Assembly (NCBI RefSeq): GCF_001442625.1
Contig: NZ_LMZQ01000013.1
Span: forward strand, 1-64,000
DNA from: Pedobacter ginsenosidimutans
GTDB lineage: Bacteria; Bacteroidota; Bacteroidia; Sphingobacteriales; Sphingobacteriaceae
Length of the DNA stretch: 64,000 nucleotides
Direction of reading: 5' to 3'
This document shows positions 1 through 8,863 of the stretch, one piece after another. Every line of letters starts with the position of its first letter. Position 1 is the first letter of the stretch. Below the pieces are notes generated by a model. That model was given only the letters and a program-made list of their open reading frames with translations. It did no database searches and was not told the origin of the DNA. The position numbers and the translations under genes were made by a program.

Positions 1-1861
1 ATACGGCATGTTTTTACCTGCCAATAACGGAACCCCGAATGTTCAGGTACAAAGCGCTACCGATAATGGCACTTACAGTTCGGCCTTTACCCAAACAACT
101 GATGAGCTGGCTGGTGAAACGGACTGGAATAAAGAATGGGCGCAGATTTCTTATGTGAATACAAATGCATTGAAATACTTTGGCCAACGTTTGCCAAATA
201 GTGTAGCCAATAACACCTGGACACGCATGAAAGAGATTAATCTTTTTCTTCAGGAAATTGACAAACATGGTTTAACAACAGACGTAACCAATAAATTTAA
301 AGGACAGATGTACTTTTGGAGAGCCTGGCAATATTTCGAATTGGTTAAGTTATATGGTGGAGTACCATTGGTATTAACGCCCCAAGATCCAATTGTTTCT
401 TCCGGACCAGACAACGAAATACAAAGAAGTTCATCTTCTGCCTGTATCGAACAGATTGTTAAAGATTTAGATCTGGCAATTTCTTTATTGCCTGGAAAAT
501 GGACAGGTGTAGATAATGGTAGGATTACATCAGGTGCAGCGGCTGCGTTAAAAGGTAGGGTACTGTTAACATGGGCTAGTCCACTTTTTAACCGTACTGA
601 TGACAGGATACGTTGGGAAAGAGCCTACCAGGCAAATTTAGCGGCAAAAACCTTATTAGAAGCTAATAGTTTTGGTTTATATAAAGTAGGCGGAACAGCA
701 AACGGTGTAGCGTGGGGAAATATGTTCACAGCTGATAACAGTATCGAATCTGTATTCTCTTTTGGCTTTAATGCACTAACAACTGGAAATCCACAAAAAA
801 ACAATGGTTGGGAACAGGCTACGCGTTCGCGTGAAATTAATGGCGCCGGATCAATATCGCCAACCAAGCAGATTGTGGATGCCTTCCCGATGAGAGATGG
901 TAAACCGATTACGGCCTCATCTTCAACTTACCCATATTCTGATGCTAAGTTTTACAAAAATAGAGATCCCCGATTTTATAAAACTTTTGTATACAACGGA
1001 GCCATTTGGCCATATAGCGGAGCCACAAATTATAAACAATGGACCTACGTATGGAAAAAAACGGCAACAGCTGGCTATAATGGCACTACTGAAACAAAAG
1101 GAGCCAATGCAAGCGGTATTTATTTATGTAAAGCAAATAATCCAAATGCAAACAACTCCATCGGTAATTTCAGTAATAGTCCAACAGATTATATGGAAAT
1201 AAGATTTGCTGAAGTAGTACTTAACTTAGCCGAATCGGCTATTGGTACAGATAAATTGAGCGAAGGTTTTGAAGGTATTAAATCTATAAGAGATAGGGCA
1301 GGTATTTTAGCTGGCACTGATGGTTCTTATGGCATTGGAAATGGTTTAAGCCGCGACCAATTATTTGCTGCCGTATTAAATGAAAGAAAAATAGAATTCG
1401 CTTATGAAAGTAAACGTTTCTGGGATTTAAGGAGATGGATGTTATTTGAGTCAGGCGCAACTACAGCCAGATTAGGTTTTGCTCCATTAAACGGTACCCG
1501 CAGAACTGGTTTTTATATCGGTGTTAAAACAACTGCAGGTGCAGATTACGTTGGTGCAAATGATCCATTATTAAAACCTGCTACGGGAACAGCTCCGTTA
1601 ATTGACAGAGACCCAGCTACCTATCCTGCAGGTATAACAACATATGATCAATACCTTGATTACCTTTACGATAACTATTTTAAAGTAAGCGTTAGAGATG
1701 ATCTTGACAAAACAAGCCCAGCGAATTGGAAATTCACCTGGTATCCTCAATATTATTTCTTTGGAATCAATCAAACTGTATTATCAGCAAGTCCTTATCT
1801 ACAACAAACAACAGGTTGGGATAGCATGAATGGAGGTGGTACCTTTGATCCATTAAAATAA
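1..1861 (+). CDS. SusD/RagB-family outer-membrane glycan-binding lipoprotein, 5' partial
   Basis: The reading frame is open through the left edge, so the N-terminus with its lipoprotein signal is missing; the Met at position 8 is unlikely to be the start. SusD proteins sit on the cell surface, bind glycan and act as a lid on a SusC transporter. Family signs are the TPR-like stretch GQMYFWRAWQYFELVKLYGGVPLV, the phrase AALKGRVLLTWASPLF, and the late block ERKIEFAYESKRFWDLRRW that recurs in nearly all SusD proteins. At least 617 residues are visible, on the long side for the family. The SusC partner should lie just upstream, outside the window. Downstream pectin enzymes suggest it serves the same locus. 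A terminator follows the stop. Confidence 0.93.
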   Translation, partial: YGMFLPANNGTPNVQVQSATDNGTYSSAFTQTTDELAGETDWNKEWAQISYVNTNALKYFGQRLPNSVANNTWTRMKEINLFLQEIDKHGLTTDVTNKFKGQMYFWRAWQYFELVKLYGGVPLVLTPQDPIVSSGPDNEIQRSSSSACIEQIVKDLDLAISLLPGKWTGVDNGRITSGAAAALKGRVLLTWASPLFNRTDDRIRWERAYQANLAAKTLLEANSFGLYKVGGTANGVAWGNMFTADNSIESVFSFGFNALTTGNPQKNNGWEQATRSREINGAGSISPTKQIVDAFPMRDGKPITASSSTYPYSDAKFYKNRDPRFYKTFVYNGAIWPYSGATNYKQWTYVWKKTATAGYNGTTETKGANASGIYLCKANNPNANNSIGNFSNSPTDYMEIRFAEVVLNLAESAIGTDKLSEGFEGIKSIRDRAGILAGTDGSYGIGNGLSRDQLFAAVLNERKIEFAYESKRFWDLRRWMLFESGATTARLGFAPLNGTRRTGFYIGVKTTAGADYVGANDPLLKPATGTAPLIDRDPATYPAGITTYDQYLDYLYDNYFKVSVRDDLDKTSPANWKFTWYPQYYFFGINQTVLSASPYLQQTTGWDSMNGGGTFDPLK

Positions 1862-1875
1862 ATGAGCTAAGATCT

Positions 1876-1908
1876 TGGAGCGGTTTGCTCACCGCCCTGT
1901 TTTTTTTA
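1876..1908 (+). terminator. Rho-independent terminator after the SusD gene
   Basis: A GC-rich hairpin (GCGGT at 1880-1884 pairing with ACCGC at 1891-1895, six-base loop) is followed by a run of T at 1900-1907. It lies 15-20 bases after the stop codon and separates the SusD transcript from the lyase genes. Confidence 0.75.
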
Positions 1909-2254
1909 TATTTGGTTTGGAAAAAGGGGACATTAATTTGTTTCCTTTTTTTTATTTAAGAATGTTACATTTATATATGAATTTTATTCTTATCTTGTAA
2001 CATGGCTGCGAGAATGAATTTAATTTGTTACAGGCATTTTTGCCAATTGATAAGATGGTACAATAGATAGCCAAAATTATACATTAAACAGGTGCTTTTT
2101 GCATGCAAATTTGAAAGATAATATACTTTCTAACCAAAATTACTTACAAGGATAGACAAAGAAATGAGCCACGATTTTCAATATCAGCAATTAGATTTTT
2201 TCTGCTAGTTAAAAATATTTCGTAATTTCTTTCTCTTCCCAACGAACAACACAA
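1909..2254 (+). promoter_or_regulatory. 346-bp intergenic region upstream of the lyase operon
   Basis: No gene is visible. It contains an 8-bp perfect inverted repeat, ATGTTACA at 1962-1969 and TGTAACAT at 1996-2003, with a third partial copy near 2025. This could be an operator or an RNA stem. I cannot point to a convincing TAnnTTTG -7 box, so the promoter location is an inference from gene spacing. Confidence 0.35.
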
Positions 2255-3910
2255 ATGAAAAAGAACATTTTAAATCTGTTGCTAACAACAGCATTAATAC
2301 TCTCCGCAAATTATACGTTTGCCCAATATCCAAACATTCCGGCCAACATCAAGAAATCATCTGATTCAATGATGAAGGAAGCTTATCACCAATCGGATAT
2401 TGCCTGGGAGAAAGCAAAGCCGATTATTGCAAAAGAAGCAGCACAAGGTAAGCCATATATTCCATGGGCAGGCAGACCAAATGATTTACCACAATCAGAT
2501 TTATTGGCTTTTCCAGGTGCAGAAGGCGGTGGAGCCTATAGTTTTGGTGGTCATGGCGGTAGGGTTATTGTAGTTAAAAACTTAAACGATAGCGGTCCAG
2601 GTTCTTTGCGTGATGCCTGTGAGCAGGGTGGTGCAAGGATTGTGGTATTCAATGTTTCAGGGATTATCAGGTTAAAAACGCCATTAATTATTCGCGCGCC
2701 TTATATTACTATTGCTGGTCAAACCGCACCTGGTGATGGTGTTTGTGTGGCCGGCGAATCGGTTTGGTTAAATACACATGATGTGATTGTTCGTTTCATG
2801 CGTTTTAGAAGGGGAGAAACCTTTGTTGGTCGCAGAGATGATGCCATTGGTGGTAATCCCGTAGGTAACATTATGATCGATCACGTTTCGGCAAGCTGGG
2901 GATTAGACGAAAACATGTCGATGTACCGCCATATGTACAATGATAGTACTGGCAAAACAGAAGAGAAATTAGGAACGGTAAATATCACCATTCAAAATTC
3001 GATCTTTTCTGAAGCATTAGATTATTGGAACCATGCTTTTGGCAGCACCTTAGGTGGAGAAAACTGTGCCTTTGTTCGTAACCTTTGGGCAGATAACGGT
3101 GCACGTAACCCATCAATTGGTTGGAACGGAATTTTTAATTTCGCTAACAATGTGGTTTTTAACTGGAATAACCGCTCTACAGATGGCGGCGATTATACCG
3201 CACAATATAACATCATCAATAACTTTTATAAACCGGGTCCTGTTACTGAACTAAAAGATCCGATCAGTTACCGCATTTTAAAACCAGAATCTGGCCGTAG
3301 TAAATTACCTTATGTTGTTTTTGGCAGGGCTTATGTAGCTGGAAATATCATCGACGGCAACGAAAAAGTAACCAAAAATAACTGGGATGGAGGGGTTCAA
3401 TTAGAAGATAAAAAAGGAAATTTAATGTCTTTCGAAGAAGCAAGTAAATATTTCGCAGCGATGAAAGCTAAGAATCCCTTTCCAATGCCTAAGATTAGCA
3501 TTATCCCTACTTTAAAAGCTAAAGAATATGTTTTGGCAAATGCTGGTGCAACTTTACCAAAGAGAGATCCGGTTGATACCCGGGTAATTAAACAGGTTGC
3601 CACAGGAAAAATTGAAGTTCACCCTGATGCGAAACCGTCTGCTTTTCAATTCGAACACCGCAGATTACCTGGCGATTCTTACAAGCAAGGTATCATTACC
3701 GAAGTTTCTCAGGTTGGAGGTTACCCAGCATATAAAGGCACACCATATAAGGACAGTGATGATGATGGCATGCCTGATGCTTACGAGCTTAAAAATGGTT
3801 TAAATCCTAAGGATGCATCTGATGCTTCAAAAATCACTAAAAGTGGTTATGCAAACATCGAAGTATATTTAAATAGTGTGGTTCCACTTTCTATTGTTAA
3901 GCCTAACTAA
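2255..3910 (+). CDS. Secreted pectate-lyase-like protein (PL1-type beta-helix), first of a tandem pair
   Basis: Probably cleaves homogalacturonan by beta-elimination in the periplasm or at the surface. The 551-residue product has a signal peptide (residues 1-23, ending TFAQ) and a short helical linker. A right-handed beta-helix follows from about residue 80, opening with AFPGAEGGGAYSFGG and carrying the lyase-like motifs GSLRDACEQGGARIVVFNVSG, YITIAGQTAPGDG, VIVRFMRFRRGE and IDHVSASWGLDEN. Near the C-terminus is an acidic calcium-binding-like loop, DSDDDGMPD, followed by ELKNGLNPKD, typical of Bacteroidota pectate lyases. It starts a run of four same-strand genes with 1-bp gaps except for one repeat-containing gap. 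Polysaccharide specificity is inferred. Confidence 0.88.
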   Translation: MKKNILNLLLTTALILSANYTFAQYPNIPANIKKSSDSMMKEAYHQSDIAWEKAKPIIAKEAAQGKPYIPWAGRPNDLPQSDLLAFPGAEGGGAYSFGGHGGRVIVVKNLNDSGPGSLRDACEQGGARIVVFNVSGIIRLKTPLIIRAPYITIAGQTAPGDGVCVAGESVWLNTHDVIVRFMRFRRGETFVGRRDDAIGGNPVGNIMIDHVSASWGLDENMSMYRHMYNDSTGKTEEKLGTVNITIQNSIFSEALDYWNHAFGSTLGGENCAFVRNLWADNGARNPSIGWNGIFNFANNVVFNWNNRSTDGGDYTAQYNIINNFYKPGPVTELKDPISYRILKPESGRSKLPYVVFGRAYVAGNIIDGNEKVTKNNWDGGVQLEDKKGNLMSFEEASKYFAAMKAKNPFPMPKISIIPTLKAKEYVLANAGATLPKRDPVDTRVIKQVATGKIEVHPDAKPSAFQFEHRRLPGDSYKQGIITEVSQVGGYPAYKGTPYKDSDDDGMPDAYELKNGLNPKDASDASKITKSGYANIEVYLNSVVPLSIVKPN

Positions 3911-3911
3911 T

Positions 3912-5552
3912 ATGCGTACCTGGAATTCAATTTTTAGCATAATAGTGCTTTGTGGCATTGGAAATGCAGCCTTTGCACAATATCCGGTAATCCCAGAGGC
4001 TATGGAAAAGAAAGCCGATTCGCTTTTAAAAAGCATTGAAGAAAAATCTGAACTGCAATTTTTAAAAGTAAAACACATTGTAGATGAAGAAGCAAAACAT
4101 GGTAAACCTTATATTCCATGGGCAGCAAAACCAGGCGATCTACCGCAAGCTAAAACAGTGGCCTTTCCGGGTGCTGAAGGTGGTGGTGCTTATTCTTTTG
4201 GCGGCCGTGGAGGAAAAGTTTACGTCGTAACCAGTCTTGAAGATTCGGGCAGCGGAACTTTACGCGAGGCTTGTGAGCAAGGCGGTGCCCGAATCATTGT
4301 TTTTAACGTTTCGGGTATCATCAAATTAAAAACACCACTGATTATCCGTGCACCTTATATTACCATTGCCGGTCAAAGTGCGCCCGGTGATGGAATCTGT
4401 GTAGCTGGCGAATCGGTTTGGATTAATACCCACGATGTGGTGATCCGTTATATGCGTTTCCGTCGTGGTGCAACCGATGTTACCCGTAGAGATGATGCCA
4501 TTGGCGGAAATCCTGTAGGAAACATCATTATCGATCACGTTTCGGCAAGTTGGGGACTGGATGAAAATATGTCGATTTACCGCCATGTTTACGATCCAAA
4601 AGATGGTTCTAAACCTGTAAAATTACCTACAGTAAACGTTACCATTCAGAATTCGATCTTTTCTGAGGCTTTGGATACCTACAACCATGCTTTCGGAAGT
4701 ACAATTGGTGGTTTGAACAGTACTTTTATGCGTAACCTTTGGGCATCAAATATCAGCAGGAATCCATCTGTTGGGATGTATGGCGATTTTGGTTTTGCCA
4801 ATAATGTGATCTTTAACTGGTGGAACAGGAGTGCCGATGGTGGCGATAATGCTTCATTTTATAGTTTCATCAACAATTATTATAAACCAGGCCCCATTAC
4901 ACCTGCGGGCGAACCGATTTCTTATCGTATCTTAAAACCTGAATCGGGTAGGGATAAAAAGTTCTCGAGCGAATTTGGTAGGGCTTATGTAACCGGAAAT
5001 ATTATAGAAGGAAATGAAAAAGTAACCAAAAATAATTGGGACGGTGGCGTTCAGCCTGAAAGTAAAAGAGATAAACAAAAACTATTAGATTCGATGAAAG
5101 TAGATAAACCTTTGCCAATGGCTAAAATTTCCATCATTGATACTAAAAAAGCTTATGATTATGTTTTAGCTAATGCTGGTGCATCCCTTCCTGTTAGAGA
5201 TGCTGTTGATCAACGCATTATCAGGCAGGTAACCACTGGTAAAATTGATCATGTTGAGGATGGGAAACTTCCAGCTCAACAAAGTTATGTAAAACGCCGT
5301 TTACCTGCAGATTCTTATAAAAAAGGAATTATTTCAGATATCGCACAAGTAGGCGGATATCCTGAATATAAAGGAAAACCTTATATAGATACCGATAACG
5401 ATGGTATTCCTGATAGTTGGGAAACCAAAAACGGACTAAACCCGAAAGACGCTAAGGATGCATCAAAAATTTCGAAATCAGGCTATGCCAATATCGAAGT
5501 TTATTTGAATAGTTTGGTAGATATCAATAAAGTGAGACCTGTTAAGGGTTAA
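3912..5552 (+). CDS. Secreted pectate-lyase-like protein (PL1-type), second tandem copy
   Basis: Paralogue of the preceding protein with the same domain order and long identical blocks (FPGAEGGGAYSFGG, ASWGLDENMS, EGNEKVTKNNWDGGVQ). The ATG at 3912 is preferred over an in-frame upstream Met at 3876. It lies one base after the previous stop, and its product begins with a signal peptide ending NAAFAQ. That gives 546 residues. The acidic loop is DTDNDGIPD near the C-terminus. Close spacing implies translation from one mRNA with the first copy. The two have diverged mainly in the first 80 residues and in the region before the C-terminal calcium loop, so they may differ in the pectin methylation or chain length they prefer (inference). 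Confidence 0.88.
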   Translation: MRTWNSIFSIIVLCGIGNAAFAQYPVIPEAMEKKADSLLKSIEEKSELQFLKVKHIVDEEAKHGKPYIPWAAKPGDLPQAKTVAFPGAEGGGAYSFGGRGGKVYVVTSLEDSGSGTLREACEQGGARIIVFNVSGIIKLKTPLIIRAPYITIAGQSAPGDGICVAGESVWINTHDVVIRYMRFRRGATDVTRRDDAIGGNPVGNIIIDHVSASWGLDENMSIYRHVYDPKDGSKPVKLPTVNVTIQNSIFSEALDTYNHAFGSTIGGLNSTFMRNLWASNISRNPSVGMYGDFGFANNVIFNWWNRSADGGDNASFYSFINNYYKPGPITPAGEPISYRILKPESGRDKKFSSEFGRAYVTGNIIEGNEKVTKNNWDGGVQPESKRDKQKLLDSMKVDKPLPMAKISIIDTKKAYDYVLANAGASLPVRDAVDQRIIRQVTTGKIDHVEDGKLPAQQSYVKRRLPADSYKKGIISDIAQVGGYPEYKGKPYIDTDNDGIPDSWETKNGLNPKDAKDASKISKSGYANIEVYLNSLVDINKVRPVKG

Positions 5553-5598
5553 AGAAAAAAGACTAAAGCTGAAAGACTGAGTATCTTCTATCCAAAAT

Positions 5599-5667
5599 CG
5601 TCATGCTGAATTTATTTCAGCATCTTTCATGCTATAAAGACCCTGAAATGAATTCAGGGTGACGACC
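5599..5667. repeat. Double-hairpin REP-like element (family D)
   Basis: Outer arms CGTCA and TGACG enclose two hairpins: ATGCTGAA paired with TTCAGCAT, and CCCTGAA paired with TTCAGGG. The arms and the trailing TGACGACC also occur in the element at 10275-10358. It lies between two genes of the same operon, so it will be transcribed and may stabilise or modulate the mRNA. Confidence 0.7.
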
Positions 5668-5700
5668 GTTCATAGATTGTTGACAAAGAAAATAACATTA

Positions 5701-8700
5701 ATGCCAAAAACTAACCACATATTAAAAGTTATACAACTAAAAACCTTACCGATTTTGGTAATGGCGCTTTTGGTGTTTAATTTTTCTTTTGCCCAAAAAA
5801 CAAAACCGGTGGAGCAACCAAAACCTATCTTTAAAGGGAAGGACGGTAAAATGGCTTATACACCGGATGCAGATGGAAACCGCATTCCCGATTTTTCTTA
5901 TGCAGGTTACATGGCAGGCGAAAAAGCCATTCCCAATGCACCAATAAAGGTAATAGTTCCGGTTTCAAAAGGCGATGCTACTTTAAGGATTCAATCGGCC
6001 ATTAATTATGTTTCGAAATTACCAGTCGGGAAAGATGGTCTGCGTGGTGCGGTTTTATTGGAAAAAGGAACTTACGAAGTTGCCGGAACATTAAGGTTGT
6101 CAGCTTCTGGGGTAGTACTCCGTGGAAGTGGAATGAGCGAAAATGGTACAAAGATTTTTGCAACTGGTTTAGACCGGATGGGTGTAATCAGGATTATAGG
6201 TCAAAAAAACAGGATAGAAGAACAGGCAATCGCAGTTACAGATGCTTATGTGCCCGTTAATGCAAATAAAATTACACTGGCTAATGCCAATGGATTTAAA
6301 GTAGGTGATCAGATCATCATTAACAGACCTTCAACCAAAGAATGGATCGAAACCCTCAAAACGGTCGAATTTGGTGGTGGTGAAAGTGCTTTGGGATGGA
6401 AACCAGGAACTAGGGATATTCATTGGGATAGAAAAATTACCGCAATTAATGGAGTTACAATTACCTTTGATGCCCCAATTACAACAGCTTTAGATGCTAA
6501 ATATGGTGGCGCAACGGTTTCAAAATATAAATGGGATGGAAGAATTGCACAAACAGGTATTGAAAACCTGAAAATCGAATCAGATTATCATAAAGAAAAT
6601 ATTAAAGACGAGTATCACCGTTGGACAGCTATCTGTTTAGAAAACGTACAGGATGCCTGGGTTCGTCAGGTGGTTTTTGAGCATTTTGCAGGTTCTGCAG
6701 TAAATGTTTTGGAAACTTCAAAAAGGATTACTGTTGAAGATTGTAAATCGTTAGCCCCAATTTCCGAAATCGGTGGCGAGCGCCGTTTTACCTTTTTAAC
6801 AACTGGTCAGCAAACGCTTTTCCAAAGGTTATACTCAGAATATGGCTACCATGATTTTGCTGTTGGCTTTTGCGCTCCAGGCCCCAATGTTTTTGTGCAG
6901 TGTCAGTCTTATTTACCTTTCAGTTTTAGCGGCGCAATTGATAGCTGGGCATCAGGTGTATTATTCGATATCGTAAATATTGATGGACAAGCGTTGAGTT
7001 ATTTAAACCGCGGACAGGATGGGCAAGGTGCTGGCTGGAGTGCCGCAAATAGTGTTTTTTGGCAATGTAGTGCCGCAAGGGTTGATAATTTTCAGCCACC
7101 AACAGCTCAAAACTGGGCTTTTGGAACTTGGTCTCAATTTGCCGGAAATGGCTATTGGGATGTGTCGAACGAACAGATTCAGCCGCGAAGTTTATATTAT
7201 GCCCAACTAAAAGATAGATTGGGAAGTGAGGTAGATCGCAGGAATTTTGTACTGCCTGTTGAAACGGAAGCATCAAGCAGTCCACCTGTAGATGTTGCAT
7301 TAAAACTGACAAAATTGGCCTACAAACCTGCTTTAACCGTCTCGGAATATATTGATGCAGCACCTGACAGGAATAAAATCCCGACAGATGCTGGTTCGGC
7401 AAAAAGCATAGATAAAATCGGCTTAGATAAAGTTGCTCAACCTGCTCTTGCGGGTGCAATGGGCATCAAAAATGGTTGGTTGGTTCGTGGCAGCGAAATC
7501 GTTCTGGGTGATCGTCAGGATGTGCCTTGGTGGAACGGAAGCGCCCGTCCGTATGGATTAAAAAATGCGAAGTTTCATATCACACGTTTCGTTCCCGGTC
7601 GTTCTGGTAATGGTTTAACTGATGATCTGGATTCGATGACCGATGCCATGAAAAACGGTCAGGTTAAAGTGCTAGATCACAATTATGGCCTTTGGTACGA
7701 TAGAAGAAGAGATGATCACGAACGCATCCGCCGTATGGATGGCGAAGTTTGGGCACCTTTTTATGAATTGCCTTTCGCTCGTAGCGGACAAGATAAAGCC
7801 TGGGATGGTTTGAGCAAATATGACATTACCAAATACAACCTTTGGTATTGGGACAGGTTAAAGCAATTTGCTAATCTGGCTGATCAAAAAGGCCTGGTTT
7901 TAATCCACGAGAACTATTTTCAACACAACATTATCGAGGCCGGGGCGCATTATGCCGATTTTCCTTGGCGTACCGCAAACAACATAAACAACACAGGTTT
8001 CCCTGAACCTGTACCATATGCTGGCGACAAACGCATTTTTATGGCTGAGCAGTTTTACGATATCAGCAACGAACACCGCAAGGCGATCCATAAAGCTTAT
8101 ATCAGAAAATGTTTAGAGAATTTTGATGGAAACTCAGGCGTTATCCAGTTAATTGGTGCCGAATTTACCGGTCCGTTGCACTTTGTTCAGTTCTGGATCG
8201 ATACCATTAACGAATGGGAAAAAGAAACAGGCAAGCACCCAATTATTGGCTTAAGTGTAACTAAAGATGTTCAGGATGCCATTTTAGCGGATCCGAACCG
8301 TGCTGATGTTGTCGATCTGATCGACATTAGGTACTGGCATTACCAGGCCGATGGAACGGCTTACGCACCACAAGGTGGGCTAAGTTTGGCTCCACGTCAG
8401 CATGCACGTTTGTTAAAACCTAAAAAAACCTCTTTCGAAGAAGTTTACCACGCAGTATCTGAATATAAAAACAAATTCCCTGAAAAGGTAGTGATTTATT
8501 CAGGAGATAGCTTTGACAGTTTCGGTTGGGCAATTTTAATGGCAGGTGGTTCGCTTTCCAATGTCGATGGAATTGATGCTTCAATTTTAACCGCGGCATC
8601 TTCGATGAAACCCTTTTTACCTGCAGATAAGTCTGCAAAACAATATGGTTTAGTAAACCCGGGTAAAGCATATATTTTGTATAACGCTTCTGCCAATACC

Positions 8701-8862
8701 ATCAATCTCGATTTGAGCAAAGTATCTGGAAAATTCAACGTAAAAGTGCTGAACACGAGAACAGGGAAACTACTTAAAGAAGAGAAAATTAATGCCGGCG
8801 CTATTACTAAGTTAAAGAAGGTTGGATCAGGCGACGAAGTCATCATCATCAATAAAATTTAA
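5701..8862 (+). CDS. Secreted beta-helix protein with C-terminal TIM-barrel-like (DUF6298-like) region
   Basis: Function not established; probably a pectin-active enzyme. I chose the ATG at 5701 over an upstream GTG at 5659 because 5659 falls inside a repeat and the later start gives a clean signal peptide (VFNFSFAQ). The 1053-residue product has two parts. Residues about 60-560 form a pectate-lyase-like beta-helix: AVLLEKGTYEVAGTLRLS, GVVLRGSGMSENGT, and repeated turns such as IENLKIESDYH. From about 600 the chain has alpha/beta-barrel-like phrases: GLVLIHENYFQHN, GVIQLIGAEFTGPLHF, HPIIGLSVTKDVQDAIL. The Glu in GAEFTGP is a candidate catalytic acid. A small beta domain ends the protein. I believe this matches the DUF6298 family, from memory. 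It ends one base before the GH140-type gene. Confidence 0.8.
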   Translation: MPKTNHILKVIQLKTLPILVMALLVFNFSFAQKTKPVEQPKPIFKGKDGKMAYTPDADGNRIPDFSYAGYMAGEKAIPNAPIKVIVPVSKGDATLRIQSAINYVSKLPVGKDGLRGAVLLEKGTYEVAGTLRLSASGVVLRGSGMSENGTKIFATGLDRMGVIRIIGQKNRIEEQAIAVTDAYVPVNANKITLANANGFKVGDQIIINRPSTKEWIETLKTVEFGGGESALGWKPGTRDIHWDRKITAINGVTITFDAPITTALDAKYGGATVSKYKWDGRIAQTGIENLKIESDYHKENIKDEYHRWTAICLENVQDAWVRQVVFEHFAGSAVNVLETSKRITVEDCKSLAPISEIGGERRFTFLTTGQQTLFQRLYSEYGYHDFAVGFCAPGPNVFVQCQSYLPFSFSGAIDSWASGVLFDIVNIDGQALSYLNRGQDGQGAGWSAANSVFWQCSAARVDNFQPPTAQNWAFGTWSQFAGNGYWDVSNEQIQPRSLYYAQLKDRLGSEVDRRNFVLPVETEASSSPPVDVALKLTKLAYKPALTVSEYIDAAPDRNKIPTDAGSAKSIDKIGLDKVAQPALAGAMGIKNGWLVRGSEIVLGDRQDVPWWNGSARPYGLKNAKFHITRFVPGRSGNGLTDDLDSMTDAMKNGQVKVLDHNYGLWYDRRRDDHERIRRMDGEVWAPFYELPFARSGQDKAWDGLSKYDITKYNLWYWDRLKQFANLADQKGLVLIHENYFQHNIIEAGAHYADFPWRTANNINNTGFPEPVPYAGDKRIFMAEQFYDISNEHRKAIHKAYIRKCLENFDGNSGVIQLIGAEFTGPLHFVQFWIDTINEWEKETGKHPIIGLSVTKDVQDAILADPNRADVVDLIDIRYWHYQADGTAYAPQGGLSLAPRQHARLLKPKKTSFEEVYHAVSEYKNKFPEKVVIYSGDSFDSFGWAILMAGGSLSNVDGIDASILTAASSMKPFLPADKSAKQYGLVNPGKAYILYNASANTINLDLSKVSGKFNVKVLNTRTGKLLKEEKINAGAITKLKKVGSGDEVIIINKI

Positions 8863-8863
8863 C

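Noticed and set aside
5659..5700. GTG start at 5659 for the beta-helix protein
   Set aside because: It falls inside the REP-like element and adds residues in front of a clear signal peptide; the ATG at 5701 is better.
6926..7459. A 177-codon minus-strand frame
   Set aside because: It is antisense to the beta-helix part of the strong plus-strand gene at 5701-8862 and shows no family pattern or signal; a shadow frame.
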